From contig JAPQWV010000689.1 in the NCBI GenBank assembly GCA_027422505.1, positions 62,001 through 126,000 of the forward strand: a stretch of 64,000 nucleotides of DNA, read 5' to 3'. The notes beneath the pieces are model-generated. The model saw nothing but the letters and a program-made list of their open reading frames with translations, was not told where the DNA came from and made no database searches. The translations under genes and the position numbers were made by a program. This stretch comes from Craterostigma plantagineum. Its lineage: Eukaryota > Streptophyta > Magnoliopsida > Lamiales > Linderniaceae. This document shows positions 1-10,897 of this stretch, piece by piece. The stretch's first letter is position 1; every line of letters begins with the position of its first letter.

Positions 1-1005
1 GAAAATAACCAATAACCCTCTGGTTCTTTCTTATATAGGGCTCTTCCTCTATTGATCCTCGTTTTTAATATGATCGCGCTCAACATCTTGGCTTCGAATC
101 CCTCTTAAATACAAGATGGGAGATTTTTTTGGAATATTTCCTATTATTTTCACTTCAATATCATATGTAAGTTGCGCGCAAATATTATTGAACTGCTTAT
201 AAAAATTGATAAATATATTTCTCTGCATAGATGAATATAAATTATAATGCGCTTTAGCTTGTAAGTTGTAATTTGTTCAAGAATAATGTAATAAGGAATT
301 GAGACTGAGCAGCGCAGCGCAGCATCGACGCGCCAAATTATTAATCACGTGTTTATTTATTTTATTTTTTTGGAAAACCTGCATTTCTATTGTAAATAAC
401 GGAGACGGTAATATTTTGTTTCATCATTTGGAGAAACATTTCAACCGATGATTAATGTCTGTATCCTGTTGTTAATTGGCTGTTCTTTCTGTTTTATATT
501 AAATTAATTTTTTATGGGGTAAATAAGAACAAAAAGGAAAAAGGTGAGGGCGACTGACGAGGACATACTAGTGAACCCACAAAGCGACGTTAAGTCACGC
601 GCCAAGCGGGCCACCACCTACGAGCCAGACACAAAGCTGAGGTTTGAATACACGCGCGGCATCGGAGATTTTTTTTTTGGTTTGGAGAAGGGAAAATCTC
701 CGGCGAAATAACCCTCTTTTATAACTTGGACTCTGATAAGCAAAGAAGGTTTAGGGTTTAACAAACCGTGGGCCCACCTCAGACCCTCACCGACGTGGTG
801 GCAGAAAAGGATCATAATGTAATATATAAACAATAGCGAAATCGTATACCTAGTCGGTGTGGGACTTTGAAGCTGTAACTTTCAACAAATTTCCCTTTAA
901 ATAGACAATAAATAAAGTTGAGGTACAACACGTGCTCAAGCTTACATTACATCATTTACTGCTTTCTTGGCTCCGTTAGTTATATATGTTAGAAAATTTT
1001 ATGTA
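1..1005. other. AT-rich intergenic stretch
   Basis: No supported gene. A 71-codon open frame on the minus strand (618-833) has no recognisable domain and looks fortuitous. A more GC-balanced patch at about 530-800 contains no motif I recognise. Confidence 0.6.
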
Positions 1006-1013
1006 CTCTCGGT

Positions 1014-1551
1014 CAAGGTTCTGAAACCGGGTTTTCGAATCGGACCGAATATTTTAGTCATTTAAGGTTTAATGATTTAACCGGTATAGAACCGGAATCA
1101 AAACGGAGTAAAACCGGTATCTTAAATATAATAAATATATAGTTTATCTATGAATTAATCAAATAATATGAAAACTTACATGTTTTTATGAACTTTTTTC
1201 AAATTATAGTTACTTAAATTAAGGGATAAAATCAAATAAACGTAAATTGTGTGGATTATTATAAATTAATTGTATGCCAAGTATTAAATCTATGAGTTGT
1301 GGTCAAATTTAAATAAAAATAAAATACTGAACTAATAGGTTAATTATAAAATATAAAAATAGGGTGTTGGGTAGATTCGAACCCAAAATCATTAAGTAAA
1401 ATACCCACAACTTAACCACTAGAGCAAACTAATTTATTAGTTTTTCTATTTTGTGTAATTTATTTAAGCCAAAAATTTTTATTTAAAAAAAATGACCGGA
1501 CCGGAACCGGACTGGATTTTTGACCGGTCCGGTCCGGTCATGACAACCACG
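1014..1551. mobile_element. Non-autonomous hAT element, 538 bp
   Basis: Flanked by a perfect 8-bp direct repeat CTCTCGGT (1006-1013 and 1552-1559), the target-duplication length of hAT elements. The ends are imperfect inverted repeats: CAAGGTTCTGAAACCGG on the left and, read inward on the other strand, CGTGGTTGTCATGACCGG on the right. Both ends are rich in ACCGG. There is no transposase frame inside, and a tRNA-like segment lies in the right half. Confidence 0.85.
1373..1428 (-). repeat. tRNA-like segment (A and B box) inside a hAT element
   Basis: On the minus strand an A-box-like TTGCTCTAGTGG (1417-1428) is followed by a B-box-like GGGTTCGAATCT (1373-1384) at tRNA-like spacing. I could not build a convincing acceptor stem, so this is a tRNA-derived or SINE-derived remnant rather than a tRNA gene. 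Confidence 0.5.
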
Positions 1552-1667
1552 CTCTCGGTGCGGCTGATTATTAAAAAAATTACGCTATTTGCGAAAGTTG
1601 GAATTTTTTAGCTTTTTTATATATCTTTTTATGTATTTTTTTGGGGTGTTTTGAGGGAGGCATGGGA

Positions 1668-2092
1668 GGGATCTTTACATATAAATATCTATTTGGATAA
1701 AAACTTGTAATTTAGTACCCTGTCAGGATTTTTTTATATGTAGGTACCTAAAAGAATAAATTTTTTGCACATAGATACCCGATCACCGAAAGTACACCAT
1801 ATAACACATTTGGGTACCCTAAATCAACACATTTGGATACCCTATATAACAGAAAATGGTACGACGTATGCTATATTTTGGTACGCCCTATGTAACACAC
1901 ATGTATGCCGTGGGTACGACGTACGCTATAGTTAGGTACCCTATATCAACGTGTTATGGTACGCAATATACACACAGGAAGGTACGACATGACTAAAGAA
2001 ACTGGTAAAAAATTAAATCGGATATCTATCTGTAAAATTTTCTGGGTACCTATGTGTAAAATTTTTATCCAATTGGGTATTCTATAGATTCA
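1668..2092. mobile_element. Small non-autonomous MULE relative rich in GTACC
   Basis: The outer 50 bp on each side are inverted copies of each other: on the left ATCTATTTGGATAAAAA, on the right, inverted, ATACCCAATTGGATAAAAA. They resemble the right terminus of the 9-kb MULE near 41,400, which reads ATACCCAATAGGAAAAAAA. The interior has GGTACC or GTACC at short intervals (near 1741, 1813, 1935, 2043). No coding capacity is seen. No 9-bp target duplication was found, so the ends are approximate. Confidence 0.6.
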
Positions 2093-2272
2093 CCTAAATC
2101 ATACGAAAGATAAATTCTAGTTCTTGAGATATAAAGATTAGGAAAAGTGGCAGATTGAATCTTTCCTTCTCTCAAATTTTAATTAAGACGAGTTTTTAAA
2201 TATATTTTCCAAAAATGTTTTCTTGGTGAAGGAAATCAATTTGTCGGACACCGAATGCAACATTGAACCTTA

Positions 2273-2590
2273 GGGTAACCACAATGGTGGTTTATATATG
2301 TGTCATATGTGCTTATTTGGCACTTTATATGATACACCACCATTGTGGACGTGTCATGAGTATGACATTGTGTCATATTTATGACAGAGTGTTATAGGTA
2401 TTAAAATATTATGGAGGAGAGAGAATGAGGGAGAAGAAAAAAGAAATTATTTATTTATAGTCGTGGGACCGTGTTATAGTAGTGTTATTATTGTGGAAGA
2501 AGTAGAATAAAAGTGTTACAGAATAAAATATAGGAAAATATAGAGAAAAGCTGATGTGACAGTATTATGAGTGTTATTGTTTGGACACCC
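2273..2590. mobile_element. PIF/Harbinger-type MITE, 318 bp
   Basis: The 3-bp duplication TTA flanks the element (2270-2272 and 2591-2593). The ends are inverted: GGGTAACCACAATGG on the left and, inverted, GGGTGTCCAAACAAT on the right. The interior has no coding potential. TTA duplication plus GGGTG-like ends are typical of Tourist/PIF MITEs. Confidence 0.75.
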
Positions 2591-2593
2591 TTA

Positions 2594-3567
2594 GTTCTTC
2601 TGACAGCTTCTTCATTCTAGCCTAAATAATGTAGAACAAAGACACAAGTTTGACAATTTGTACAAATCAACCCCCAAAATTAAAAGTTCATTTATCAAGC
2701 AGCGTGATAATAGCCTCCTAATCTTAGTACACGTCGTAGTACTGTTTAGATGTAATATATAATATAAGATGGATGTTATATATAGGTTGATTTTTTATTG
2801 ATTTTAGGATGAACCCTCTAGAAGAGTGGTACTGTATTTATTTCTTGAATAATTTATTTGGACAGAACCCTTTAGAAATTATTAATTCTGTTATGTGTGA
2901 AAACTACTAAAAGGGAATGGGAGAAAGGAAAAGAAAATATGATTGTAAAGGAAAGGGAAATTTTCAATTGCAAATTTCTATTTCAACGAAGTTCGTAATT
3001 GAAAACAATTAAGGAACTACGCTGGAAATGATTGGATGCTTGGAACCTTCGAGAGCAGCAGAGCCTATAGCAGCAGATTGATAGCTCTCGAAAGAGAATT
3101 CGGACAAAGAAGGTAGTAATGAACGAAGAATAAAGTTCTAAATTAACTGAATAAAGCTACTCCACAACACACACATACACAGTCACTATGTGTTGTTATT
3201 CAGTTTGTAATAACCATGAACTATGAATGGGGCCGTCTTTGTCGAAACTACCAAAATCTACTCATGCATTTGTTGTGCGTTTATTATGATGTACCATTGG
3301 TAGCAAAATTGTAACTAAAGCAGGGCAATCAAATACAGTCTTTTGCTTTTGATTGAATGAATTTTCAACGACATGATGCAAAGATGATGTCTTGCTTCAA
3401 AATCAAGAATTGCGTGCTTTAAGACAACATATAGATAAGAGCCAAAGTAAGTAGATAGCGTCTCAAGAATCCTTCCATACAAAGGTTGTAAGAAATAAAC
3501 ATATAATAAGAAAAGATCCAAACAATGAAGAACTGAGAGCCTTTGTTGTTCGTTCGATTCAATTCAA
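2594..3567. other. Intergenic stretch downstream of the SPIRAL1-like gene
   Basis: No supported gene or element. The right part probably includes the 3' UTR of the minus-strand SPIRAL1-like gene. A 68-codon minus-strand frame (3315-3521) has no recognisable similarity. Confidence 0.5.
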
Positions 3568-4037
3568 TCACTTGCCATCTCCACCAAAAAGGTAGTTCAG
3601 GGAGGAGCCACCCCCCGGGGCAGCATGGACTTTAGTCGAAGGTCGTTCCTGCAATAAAATTATTTCACACACACCGCACGATTTATAATATTCGCTCAAC
3701 ATAATTTGGGAAGATTTTCGCACTAATGCATAATTGCAAAGTTCCCATGAAGATTTCGAAGAAAGAAAGAAAAGCTCACCGTTAGGAAGTTTCCACAGTT
3801 CTGCCCATCAGCCCTGAAGTAGTTGTTGGTGCTCGCGGGCACGCCAGCTGGCACCTGACTCCCATTGGTCGCCGGCGGAGATGCTGTCGAAGGCTTAGGT
3901 TCGGTTGCTGGTTTGGGAGCAGCTTCGGGATTAGGGTGGGTGCTGGGGACTTTGGGCGGGGCTTGAGAATCATCTCCTCCACCGAAAAGGTAGCCCAAAG
4001 AACTTTGACCACCACCAGCGCTGACACCACGACCCAT
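3568..4037 (-). CDS. SPIRAL1-like microtubule-associated protein (two coding exons)
   Basis: Encodes a 112-residue protein of the SPIRAL1 family, small plant proteins that bind cortical microtubules and help keep cell expansion straight. Exon 1 is 4037-3780 and opens with the family signature MGRGVSAGGGQSSLGYLFGG. A proline-rich linker follows (about residues 25-62), then NNYFRADGQNCGNFLT. Splicing at ACG/GTGAGC to TGCAG/GAACG joins exon 2 (3648-3568), which supplies the C-terminal RPSTKVHAAPGGGSSL and a second YLFGG-type motif. Both ends of the protein therefore carry the conserved GGGxSSLxYLFGG repeat. Length and motif order match the family, and frame and splice phase are intact. Without the intron, exon 1 would run on into unrelated residues. 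A 5' UTR intron is likely upstream. Confidence 0.93.
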
Positions 4038-4051
4038 TTTGTGTATATCTA

Positions 4052-4733
4052 CTAGACAATCGACGAAGTTAGTAATTAGAAATTATTTGCTACACACAAT
4101 CCAAGAATGAGACTGGCAAATATGTAAAGGAGAAGGGGTGGTGTCAGATTCAAGAAAGTAATGATACATAATACAAATATACAATTACAGAAATGTACGA
4201 GTAACAAAACAACCCTTTTGCTGTGCTTGGGTTTGTATCACCACCTATGGCATACCGCATAACATTTACATGAGAAGAAGCTTTGAGATGCTATGCAAAC
4301 GAAAGGTAGATGAAACCAGACAACGGGTAAGATAAACAACTGAGAGATGCAGATTTCATCCTTCAAGCAACATAATAGCATAAATTTGAGACATCATAGT
4401 AGCTGCATTTCTCTTGATCTGTTCAGACTGACTCGTCTCTGCTCATTAGGTAAGGATCTTCAACTAATACAAAAAGATGAACAATTGAGGAAGAGAAAAA
4501 AAAAGGAACGGCTCATTCGATATGTGAGACAGATCCGCGAAACAAAAAGCACGGCAAGAAAATACACGAATCAAATAACATAAAAGCGTGGAATTGTAGC
4601 GAATCGAAGGAAAAATGGGCAGAAATGGTTCTTTAAATAAGAAAACCTTACTTCACCGAGTATCGAATAAAATCAAAAGCAAAAGCATGAATACGGAATG
4701 CAAATGAGGAAGACAAACCATGAATCTCCGTAC
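4052..4733 (-). other. Probable 5' UTR intron of the SPIRAL1-like gene
   Basis: On the minus strand a good donor AAAAAG/GTACGG lies at 4734/4733 and an acceptor TTGTCTAG at 4052, just upstream of the start codon. The sequence between is AT-rich with no convincing frame. Transcript evidence would be needed to confirm it. Confidence 0.4.
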
Positions 4734-4760
4734 CTTTTTCTGCAGATTAGGGTCAGATCA

Positions 4761-4894
4761 GATCCAAATCCACCAAATGCGAGTGAAGCGACGAACAAGG
4801 GACAGAGAGGTATTTAATGGGTGGGATGTAAATATAAACAACTGAATTTGTTGGTGGATCCAAATCCACCAAATGCGAGTGAAGCGACGAACAA
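4761..4894. repeat. 38-bp direct duplication upstream of the SPIRAL1-like gene
   Basis: A 38-bp block beginning GATCCAAATCCACCAAATGC occurs at 4761-4798 and again at 4857-4894, identical and with a 96-bp period. It lies in the short interval between the minus-strand SPIRAL1-like gene and the plus-strand NLR, so it could affect either promoter. Confidence 0.9.
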
Positions 4895-5061
4895 CTGAAT
4901 TAAGTCCATGTGGGAATATTGGGCCTGACGGCCCAATAATTTCGAGTTGACTCGGTCATTAACGAGTAATAGTGTTGACTTGTGGAGATAAAGACTCATT
5001 TGCTTGGGGAGTTGAAAATGCTAGTAGTTCTTTGAAGCAAAGAAGAGATCCATTGGTATCC

Positions 5062-7618
5062 ATGGCTGCTTACGCTGCTCTTATAAATCACTGTCAAATG
5101 CCACAGATATGCTTCATCAGATCATCGTCCTCCAAAGCAGTAGTACTACTGCAGAATTACAACAGCTGGAAAACATGATCCGTGAGAGCACTCATTTCTT
5201 GAGATCTTATCTCGACAAGTCATGTGCCAGTCAGTTTGAAGCCGAGATCAAGGACGCGGCGGATCAAGCAGAAGGCGCCATTGCACGCTTCGTTTACGAG
5301 CAGAAGCTTCGTTCGAAGTCGGGCGTGGACGATTTGAAGTTGAGGATCCTATGCCATCGGTTGGAGAGAATACAGGAGGATGCAATCAGTTCCCTGGTGG
5401 AGAGAATCAGCAAAAGTGTTTGTGAAAATGTCTCTGAGGAAGGTTCTGTTGGAATCACCGATCCTGCTAGTTGTTGGCCTCGATGGTGATATGCACGAGA
5501 TACTAGCTGCTGCTTTCCGACATCCTACAGAACTCAGAGTGATCTTGATCGTGGGCGTGGGTGGCATAGGGAAGACGACCCTTGCCAGAGAAGTCTACGA
5601 CCACATCACCATCTATGAGCTGTTTCAGATAGTAGGCTGGGTGGCAGTGTCCCAAGATCACAGTTCAAAAGACATCTTGTCAACCCTTTCGGCTTCAATT
5701 CAACCATACATCGTATATCCCAAGGAGAGGAACGAGTCCATAGAGAACCACGTGCGCAGGAATTTGAAAGGGAGGACATACTTTATCGTACTTGACGACG
5801 TGTGGAGTGCAGATGCAACGAATATCCTGACGAGGAATTTTCCAGATGATGGGAATAGCAGTCGAATCCTGCTAACAACGAGGCTATTGGAGGTCGCTCG
5901 TAAAGTCGACCATACAGATCCAACATGTACTTTTTTTAAGAAATTTATGCCCCGTGAAGACGGTTACTACCTACTTCGGTACTGTGTGTTTCAAGACGAC
6001 AAATGTCCACCCAAATTTGAGAATCTTTCGAAGAGAATAGCTGATGCATGCAGGGGACTACCCCTCGCAATTGTCTTGGCTGCAGGAATCCTGGTCGCAG
6101 TTGATATATCTTTGCCCGAGTTGGAATACTTCTGCGAAAAATAACTTCTTTTGATGAATCCGAATCTGAAATGGTCGACTTCATATTGTCCCTGAGTTAC
6201 AGACACTTGCCGCATCACCTTAGATCTTGTTTGTTGTACGTGGTAGCTTTTCCAGAAGATCACGAGATTAGCGTCTCTAGGCTCACCAAACAACTGCCTG
6301 CACAAGATTTTCTGCGGAACTCGACAATCTCAGAAGCGGAGGAGTGCTTGCAAGATCTTGCCAAGCAAAATTTAGTATCAGCCTCTAAGCGGAAATATGA
6401 TAGTAGAATGAAAAGAATTTGTGTGCACGACATGGTCAGAGATTTTGGCTTAAAGAAAGCTCAAGAAGAGAACTTTCTTCACCGTGCCACAGACGACTCC
6501 TCCAATCAAGACATTACAGGGAGGAAGATAAAAGTCTTCTATAATTCAGACAACCTAAAGCGCAGCTGCATCTCGGAAGACCCCGACGAGGCTCGTACTA
6601 TTATGTGCTTTGGGCGGGGATGGACCCGTAATCCGCTAACTTCTATAGGAAGGCTTAGGCTGCTCAAGTCACTGTACTTGGTAAATGTTGAAATCGCATC
6701 GTTTCCTATGGAGGTGCTTGAGTTGTTCCTTTTGAGGCTACTTGCTCTTTCCCACGTGCCCGAGATTCCACCATCCGTATCGAGTCTTCAGTATCTCGAG
6801 ACCTTAATGATCAATCCGAGAGATTCCTCCTTCGGCACATCAACCATGAACGAAAAATCCCTACCATGTCATTTGTGTCTCCCCTATGAGATATGGACAA
6901 TGCCACGGTTAAGGCATATAATCTCTTTCTGCTGCGGACCCTTACCCAGTCCAAGGCACGAAAATTCGCCCCTACAAAACTTGGAGACTCTCAGCGCTGT
7001 AATGAATTTGGATTGCAGCAGCGCCGAGCTGATGGGAATGATTCTGAATATTAAGAAGTTGGGGATCTTTTATTTCGGAGTCAGGCGCTCGACGCATTCC
7101 CTCGAAAACATCAAGCGCAGTGCAAGCTCGAGAATTTGAAAGTTTGGGTCCTCGTGCCTTTCCCTTCGCCTCAGAGTCTCGACCTCGGTTTTCCTGCCTC
7201 GCTGAGGAAGTTAACGCTGAGAGGCATTCGACTCTCCGAGCAAGATATGCGCATCGTCGGGCAACTGCCCTTTCTTGAAGTGCTGAAGCTGAGGCGCGAC
7301 AGTTTCGAGAATGATCAGTGGGCAGTGACAGGCGACGGGTTTAAGAATCTGAAACACCTACTGCTCGAAGAGCTATTAGGTCTGAGGCATTGGGTTTGCG
7401 ATGATGACGGCATCATGCCAATGCTTCAAACGGTAGTAATTCGTACGTGCAACGAACTTGATGGGATTCCGAGGTTTGTTGTGGAAATTCCTTCGGTTGA
7501 ATTGATCGAGGTTGTTGGGTGCAAGAACAAGTCGCTCGTTGAATCTGCAAAGCGCATTACAGAAGAGTTTAGTCGTACTCATTGGAGGTTTCCAGTTCTT
7601 GTCAGGAAGTATGGCTGA
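5062..7618 (+). pseudogene. CC-NBS-LRR (late-blight R1 type) resistance gene, copy 1, frameshifted
   Basis: A broken coiled-coil NLR immune receptor. It begins MAAYAAL, the usual start of R1-type proteins. The N-terminal domain follows, then the NB-ARC: P-loop GVGGIGKTTLA (about 5550-5585), kinase-2 FIVLDDVW (about 5790), RNBS-B SSRILLTTR (about 5860), GLPLA-type CRGLPLAIVLAAG (about 6050) and an MHD variant VHDMVRDF (about 6425). Leucine-rich repeats run to the stop at 7616-7618. The frame changes near 5082, near 5465 (35 bp fewer than copy 2), near 6140 and near 7119 (1 bp fewer than copy 2). No single frame covers the gene, so it is probably a pseudogene. Parts could still be transcribed. 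It lies head-to-head with the SPIRAL1-like gene. Confidence 0.9.
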
Positions 7619-7949
7619 TTCTGTTGTCTTCTATGAAGCGAAGAAAGTCTCTTTTCAACAAGGGTAATAAGGAATTGTTATTTCAAACTGATGCTGCTTG
7701 TAGTGGTATCCAACTTGCATTTCCATCACAAAGATTGTGTTGTTATTATGTCTTCTTTCAGGACTCACAAGGTCTCTATGTGCAAGTCACGATAAAACCA
7801 TATAGATAACCCATTAATGTGTCTTGTTACTTGTGATGCTTGCTTGCTTGGTACGCCGCCTTTTTGGGGCTGAGATCCAATTAGTTATCTTCGCATTAGT
7901 AATCATTCACTGGGTCAGCACGTAGTAATAAAAACATGTAATAGCTAAA

Positions 7950-8365
7950 AGTGATTATTGTGAAGGTGGATTATCTGTACCGCTGAAATTAGTTGATGCG
8001 CCTAATCCTCGTAGTACATCCTAGCCAAATCTCTATTCCCAAGTAAAGAGCTAAAAGAGTCCTTGCAGATTAGAGCTTAAAAGATGGTAACAGAAACCTA
8101 CCTAAGGGTAAGTGTTGTATGATGAGGTTATGTAGCTAATTCCAAGTAATAGGAATAGGCAACTAATAGACCCAATATACAAAACAAAAATCATTGAATA
8201 ACGAAGGTAACAGAGAATCTGGGGCAATCGGTCCAATTCACGAGATGAAGCAAATAACATGCACAAGCTAAAATCAGTCCGACGAGCTAGACAGCAAAAA
8301 AGAATAATTTGTGTCACACACCACATTGCACTACATGGTTTTCCTTTTTGCATTGCCACTCAATA
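7950..8365. repeat. NLR 3'-flank repeat, copy A
   Basis: This non-coding block after NLR copy 1 matches the blocks at about 21,480-22,200 and 27,061-27,640. Shared strings include GCGCCTAATCC with nearby AGTACATCC, and TAACAGAGAATCTGGGGCAA in copy A. The similarity breaks off at a 25-bp T run at 8377. Confidence 0.75.
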
Positions 8366-8804
8366 AAATTGTATAGTTTTTTTTTTTTTTTTTTTTTTTT
8401 TAATTTTTTCGGTGGGTTTGTAATTTTATAAAGTTAAAAATTAAATTAATTAATATTAAAAATGTTGAATTAGATTAATATATATTTTATTTTTTTATAG
8501 ACTTTATTCTGATTTATTTCTAAGCCCGCGGGCCCACGGCCGCCAGGGTCAGGGCGAGATAGCTTTTCTTAGGCCCGCCAAATGGCGGTCCAGCCCGCCC
8601 CACCCCGCCCCGTCAATGGGCGGGCTTTGGCGGAATACCGATCCAAAAAATACAAGTCAATGTTATGTACGAACCGAAAATTTTGTCTTCGCAATCGCAA
8701 TCAGTTAAGCAACTATGAACATCTCATATCATTTGTAAAACAAATAAAAATAATAAAAAAATCTAAATTATAAGCCACTAAAAATTTTATGAAAAATAAA
8801 TAGA
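8366..8804. other. T run and GC-rich CCCGCC block
   Basis: A 25-bp poly-T at 8377-8401 is followed by AT-rich sequence and a GC-rich block at 8522-8632 with repeated CCCGCC/GGCGGG. That composition is shared with the ends of several hAT-like elements in this window, but no matching second end or target duplication was found here. Confidence 0.45.
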
Positions 8805-9516
8805 AAAAATTGTGGGCTTTTTAATTAAAATAGGGCGATTTGAGCCCATATTCAATAAAATAGGGCTAAAGGAGAATAAATTAATAAAATAGGGCAAATC
8901 GCAGCTATTAGCCGCGTCGACGCGTCTAATAGACGCGATGCTGACGTGGCAAACGTGGCGCGGGCTGTATGCGGGCTTTAACGCGGGCTGATTTTAAAAA
9001 AACAGTTCGGGCCGACAATCGGCCCAATAAGCTCAACGCCGCGGCTAATAGCCGCGACGTCGCTTTTAATTGGCGCGGCGACGTGTTAAATAAACCCGCA
9101 ACGCGCTCTTCTTCTTCCTCACTTCTCATCCGATTTTCTCGTCGATTCCGGCCACCCACCACCGGCGATCTGAAACCGCGACCCACAGTGACCTAATCCT
9201 TGTGGCTCTTCTTCGTCGATTAAGCTTCACTTGGGTATGAATTTCCTAATTTCTTTAAATCTTGATTGTGAGAGTTTCGTTAAATTTCGTCGAATCCGTG
9301 AGTTTAAATTCGTGTTCTTGTTGTTATATGTGCATTAGATATTATGAGTTCCTTATTTGATTGATACTACACGTTAATTTTGGATAATTGATTCGAATTA
9401 GGAATTTTTCCTAATTTCGAAACCTTATTTTGAAATTAGGGTTTTTAGCTTGACTAAGCTCGATTTTTCGATACCTGATTTTGCAGTAATATTGACTTGT
9501 AAATGTTGAATTTAGG

Positions 9517-9990
9517 ATGGACACGTACGAATACTACGATCCGATAGATCGCTCCCTGTTGATATTCTAGGATAGTCATCGTTGTAACGATGTACTATCC
9601 AATTCTGATGGTGCCCTCGACACGCTTTTGACCGTTAGGGGTTTGGAAAGTGTCGTGTGGGGTAAGCTTTCACGACCGGTGCGGTTGCACGGTCGTATTT
9701 TGGAGAGGTTGGATACCATGTCCTTCTACGGCGTGTACAGTTGTGGATCTCAGAAGTTAGATCCACACTTGATCACGACCCCCGTAGAGAGGTGGAGGAA
9801 GGAGACGCACACGTTCCACTTGCCTGTGGGTGAGGCCACCGTCACTCTTGAGGACGTCGGTGTGCTGCGGGGACTCCCCGGTGATGGTCACTCGGTCAGT
9901 GGTGTTATCCACCATAAGACGCAGGATCAGTGGCTCGATTACTTGGATGAGCTTACTGGTTACAGACCTACTTTTAGGTTTGAAGACTGC
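9517..9990 (+). pseudogene. Plant mobile domain (MAIN-like) gene fragment
   Basis: Encodes the first part of a plant mobile domain (PMD), found in MAIN-type nuclear proteins and often carried by plant transposons. The start ATG at 9517 gives MDTYEYYDPIDRSLLIF, then an in-frame TAG at 9568-9570. The same frame continues with RLHGRILERLDTMSFYGVYS and the hallmark VERWRKETHTFHLPVGEATV followed by LEDVGVLRGLP. The match fades after about 9,980, where sequence antisense to a MULE transposase begins. The nonsense codon and missing C-terminal half make this a pseudogene. It may derive from a TE-borne PMD rather than a host MAIN gene. Confidence 0.75.
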
Positions 9991-10897
9991 TCGCAGTGTC
10001 CAGTTACAGTCATCGCTGTGATTGCATCTCACGCTCCATGCAGTTCTGTTACTTTCGGTCACGTGGTACTCACGTCTAACAATCCTCAAATGGTAATCGT
10101 TAACAGCACATTTCAAATGTTCTTTGCTATTAAACTTCATACCTACGTAAAATGCGGGGTCGTCCCTGTCGTAAAAATCACCACCAGTTTCGTTAACTTC
10201 TGGGGGAGCCATTTCATAAGTGGTATTAAATGGCACCGACTGGTATAATGCCCTATTCTCTTCTGGTTCACTTGGCATTGGTTCATTTTTATTATCATCA
10301 TCGTCATCTGCGGGATCTAGCAAATCGTCTAGTGCCCCACCCTCGTTGTCAGCTTCGGAGTCACTGACGTCACTATCTCGGACGACGTCATGAACGATCT
10401 CTGGGTGCGCCACTGTCGAACTAATAGGAACGCAACGGCTACTCGAAGGTATATCTTCGTGAGGGGCAAACGAAATATTCGTCAAACCTTCAGTAACTGA
10501 AGTAATGTCAGGAAACGAATCCATCGGCGAGATCGGCATCACTAGACATTAGTAGGAGATCGGCATCACTAGACATTAGTAATGTCAAGACCTCAATGTA
10601 ATCGAGCTCGTTGTCCAAATCCAAGAAGTATGCGAGATCGGCATCACTAGACATTAGTAGGAGATTATGATACAATCGTGAGTGTTGATAGTATTCGTTC
10701 TTCACTCGAACGATTAAAAAGAAAGCATTGTTATCGACAGAAGTCATGTCGTACAGCATACTAAGAAATTGATCGAAATTGGTATCGCGACGAATTCGTC
10801 GATAACCAATGGGTTGAAGACTATACTGTATGGTGTTTGATTCGTGTATGATTTCACCGCCATAATAAACAACTACTTGAATTTTTCTAGACACCAT
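9980..10897 (-). pseudogene. MULE (MuDR-type) transposase N-terminal fragment
   Basis: On the minus strand a frame starting at 10,897 (MVSRKIQVVVYYGGEIIHES) resembles the N-terminal domain of plant MULE transposases. A second frame from 10,542 carries an acidic linker and then a MuDR DNA-binding segment with DDPAFYVGMKFNSKEHLKCA and a Cys/His stretch CNHSDDCNWTLRA. The two frames overlap in an area of three near-identical repeats (10,528-10,661) that encode LLMSSDADL again and again. The DDE catalytic domain, SWIM finger and zinc knuckle are all absent, because the gene runs directly into the plus-strand PMD fragment. Non-functional remnant. Confidence 0.75.

Noticed and set aside
1365..1430. 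Functional tRNA gene on the minus strand
   Set aside because: A and B boxes are present but there is no paired acceptor stem or anticodon arm.
9628..10248. A single 206-codon plus-strand protein through the PMD fragment
   Set aside because: Only the first two thirds match the PMD. The rest is antisense to the MULE transposase fragment.
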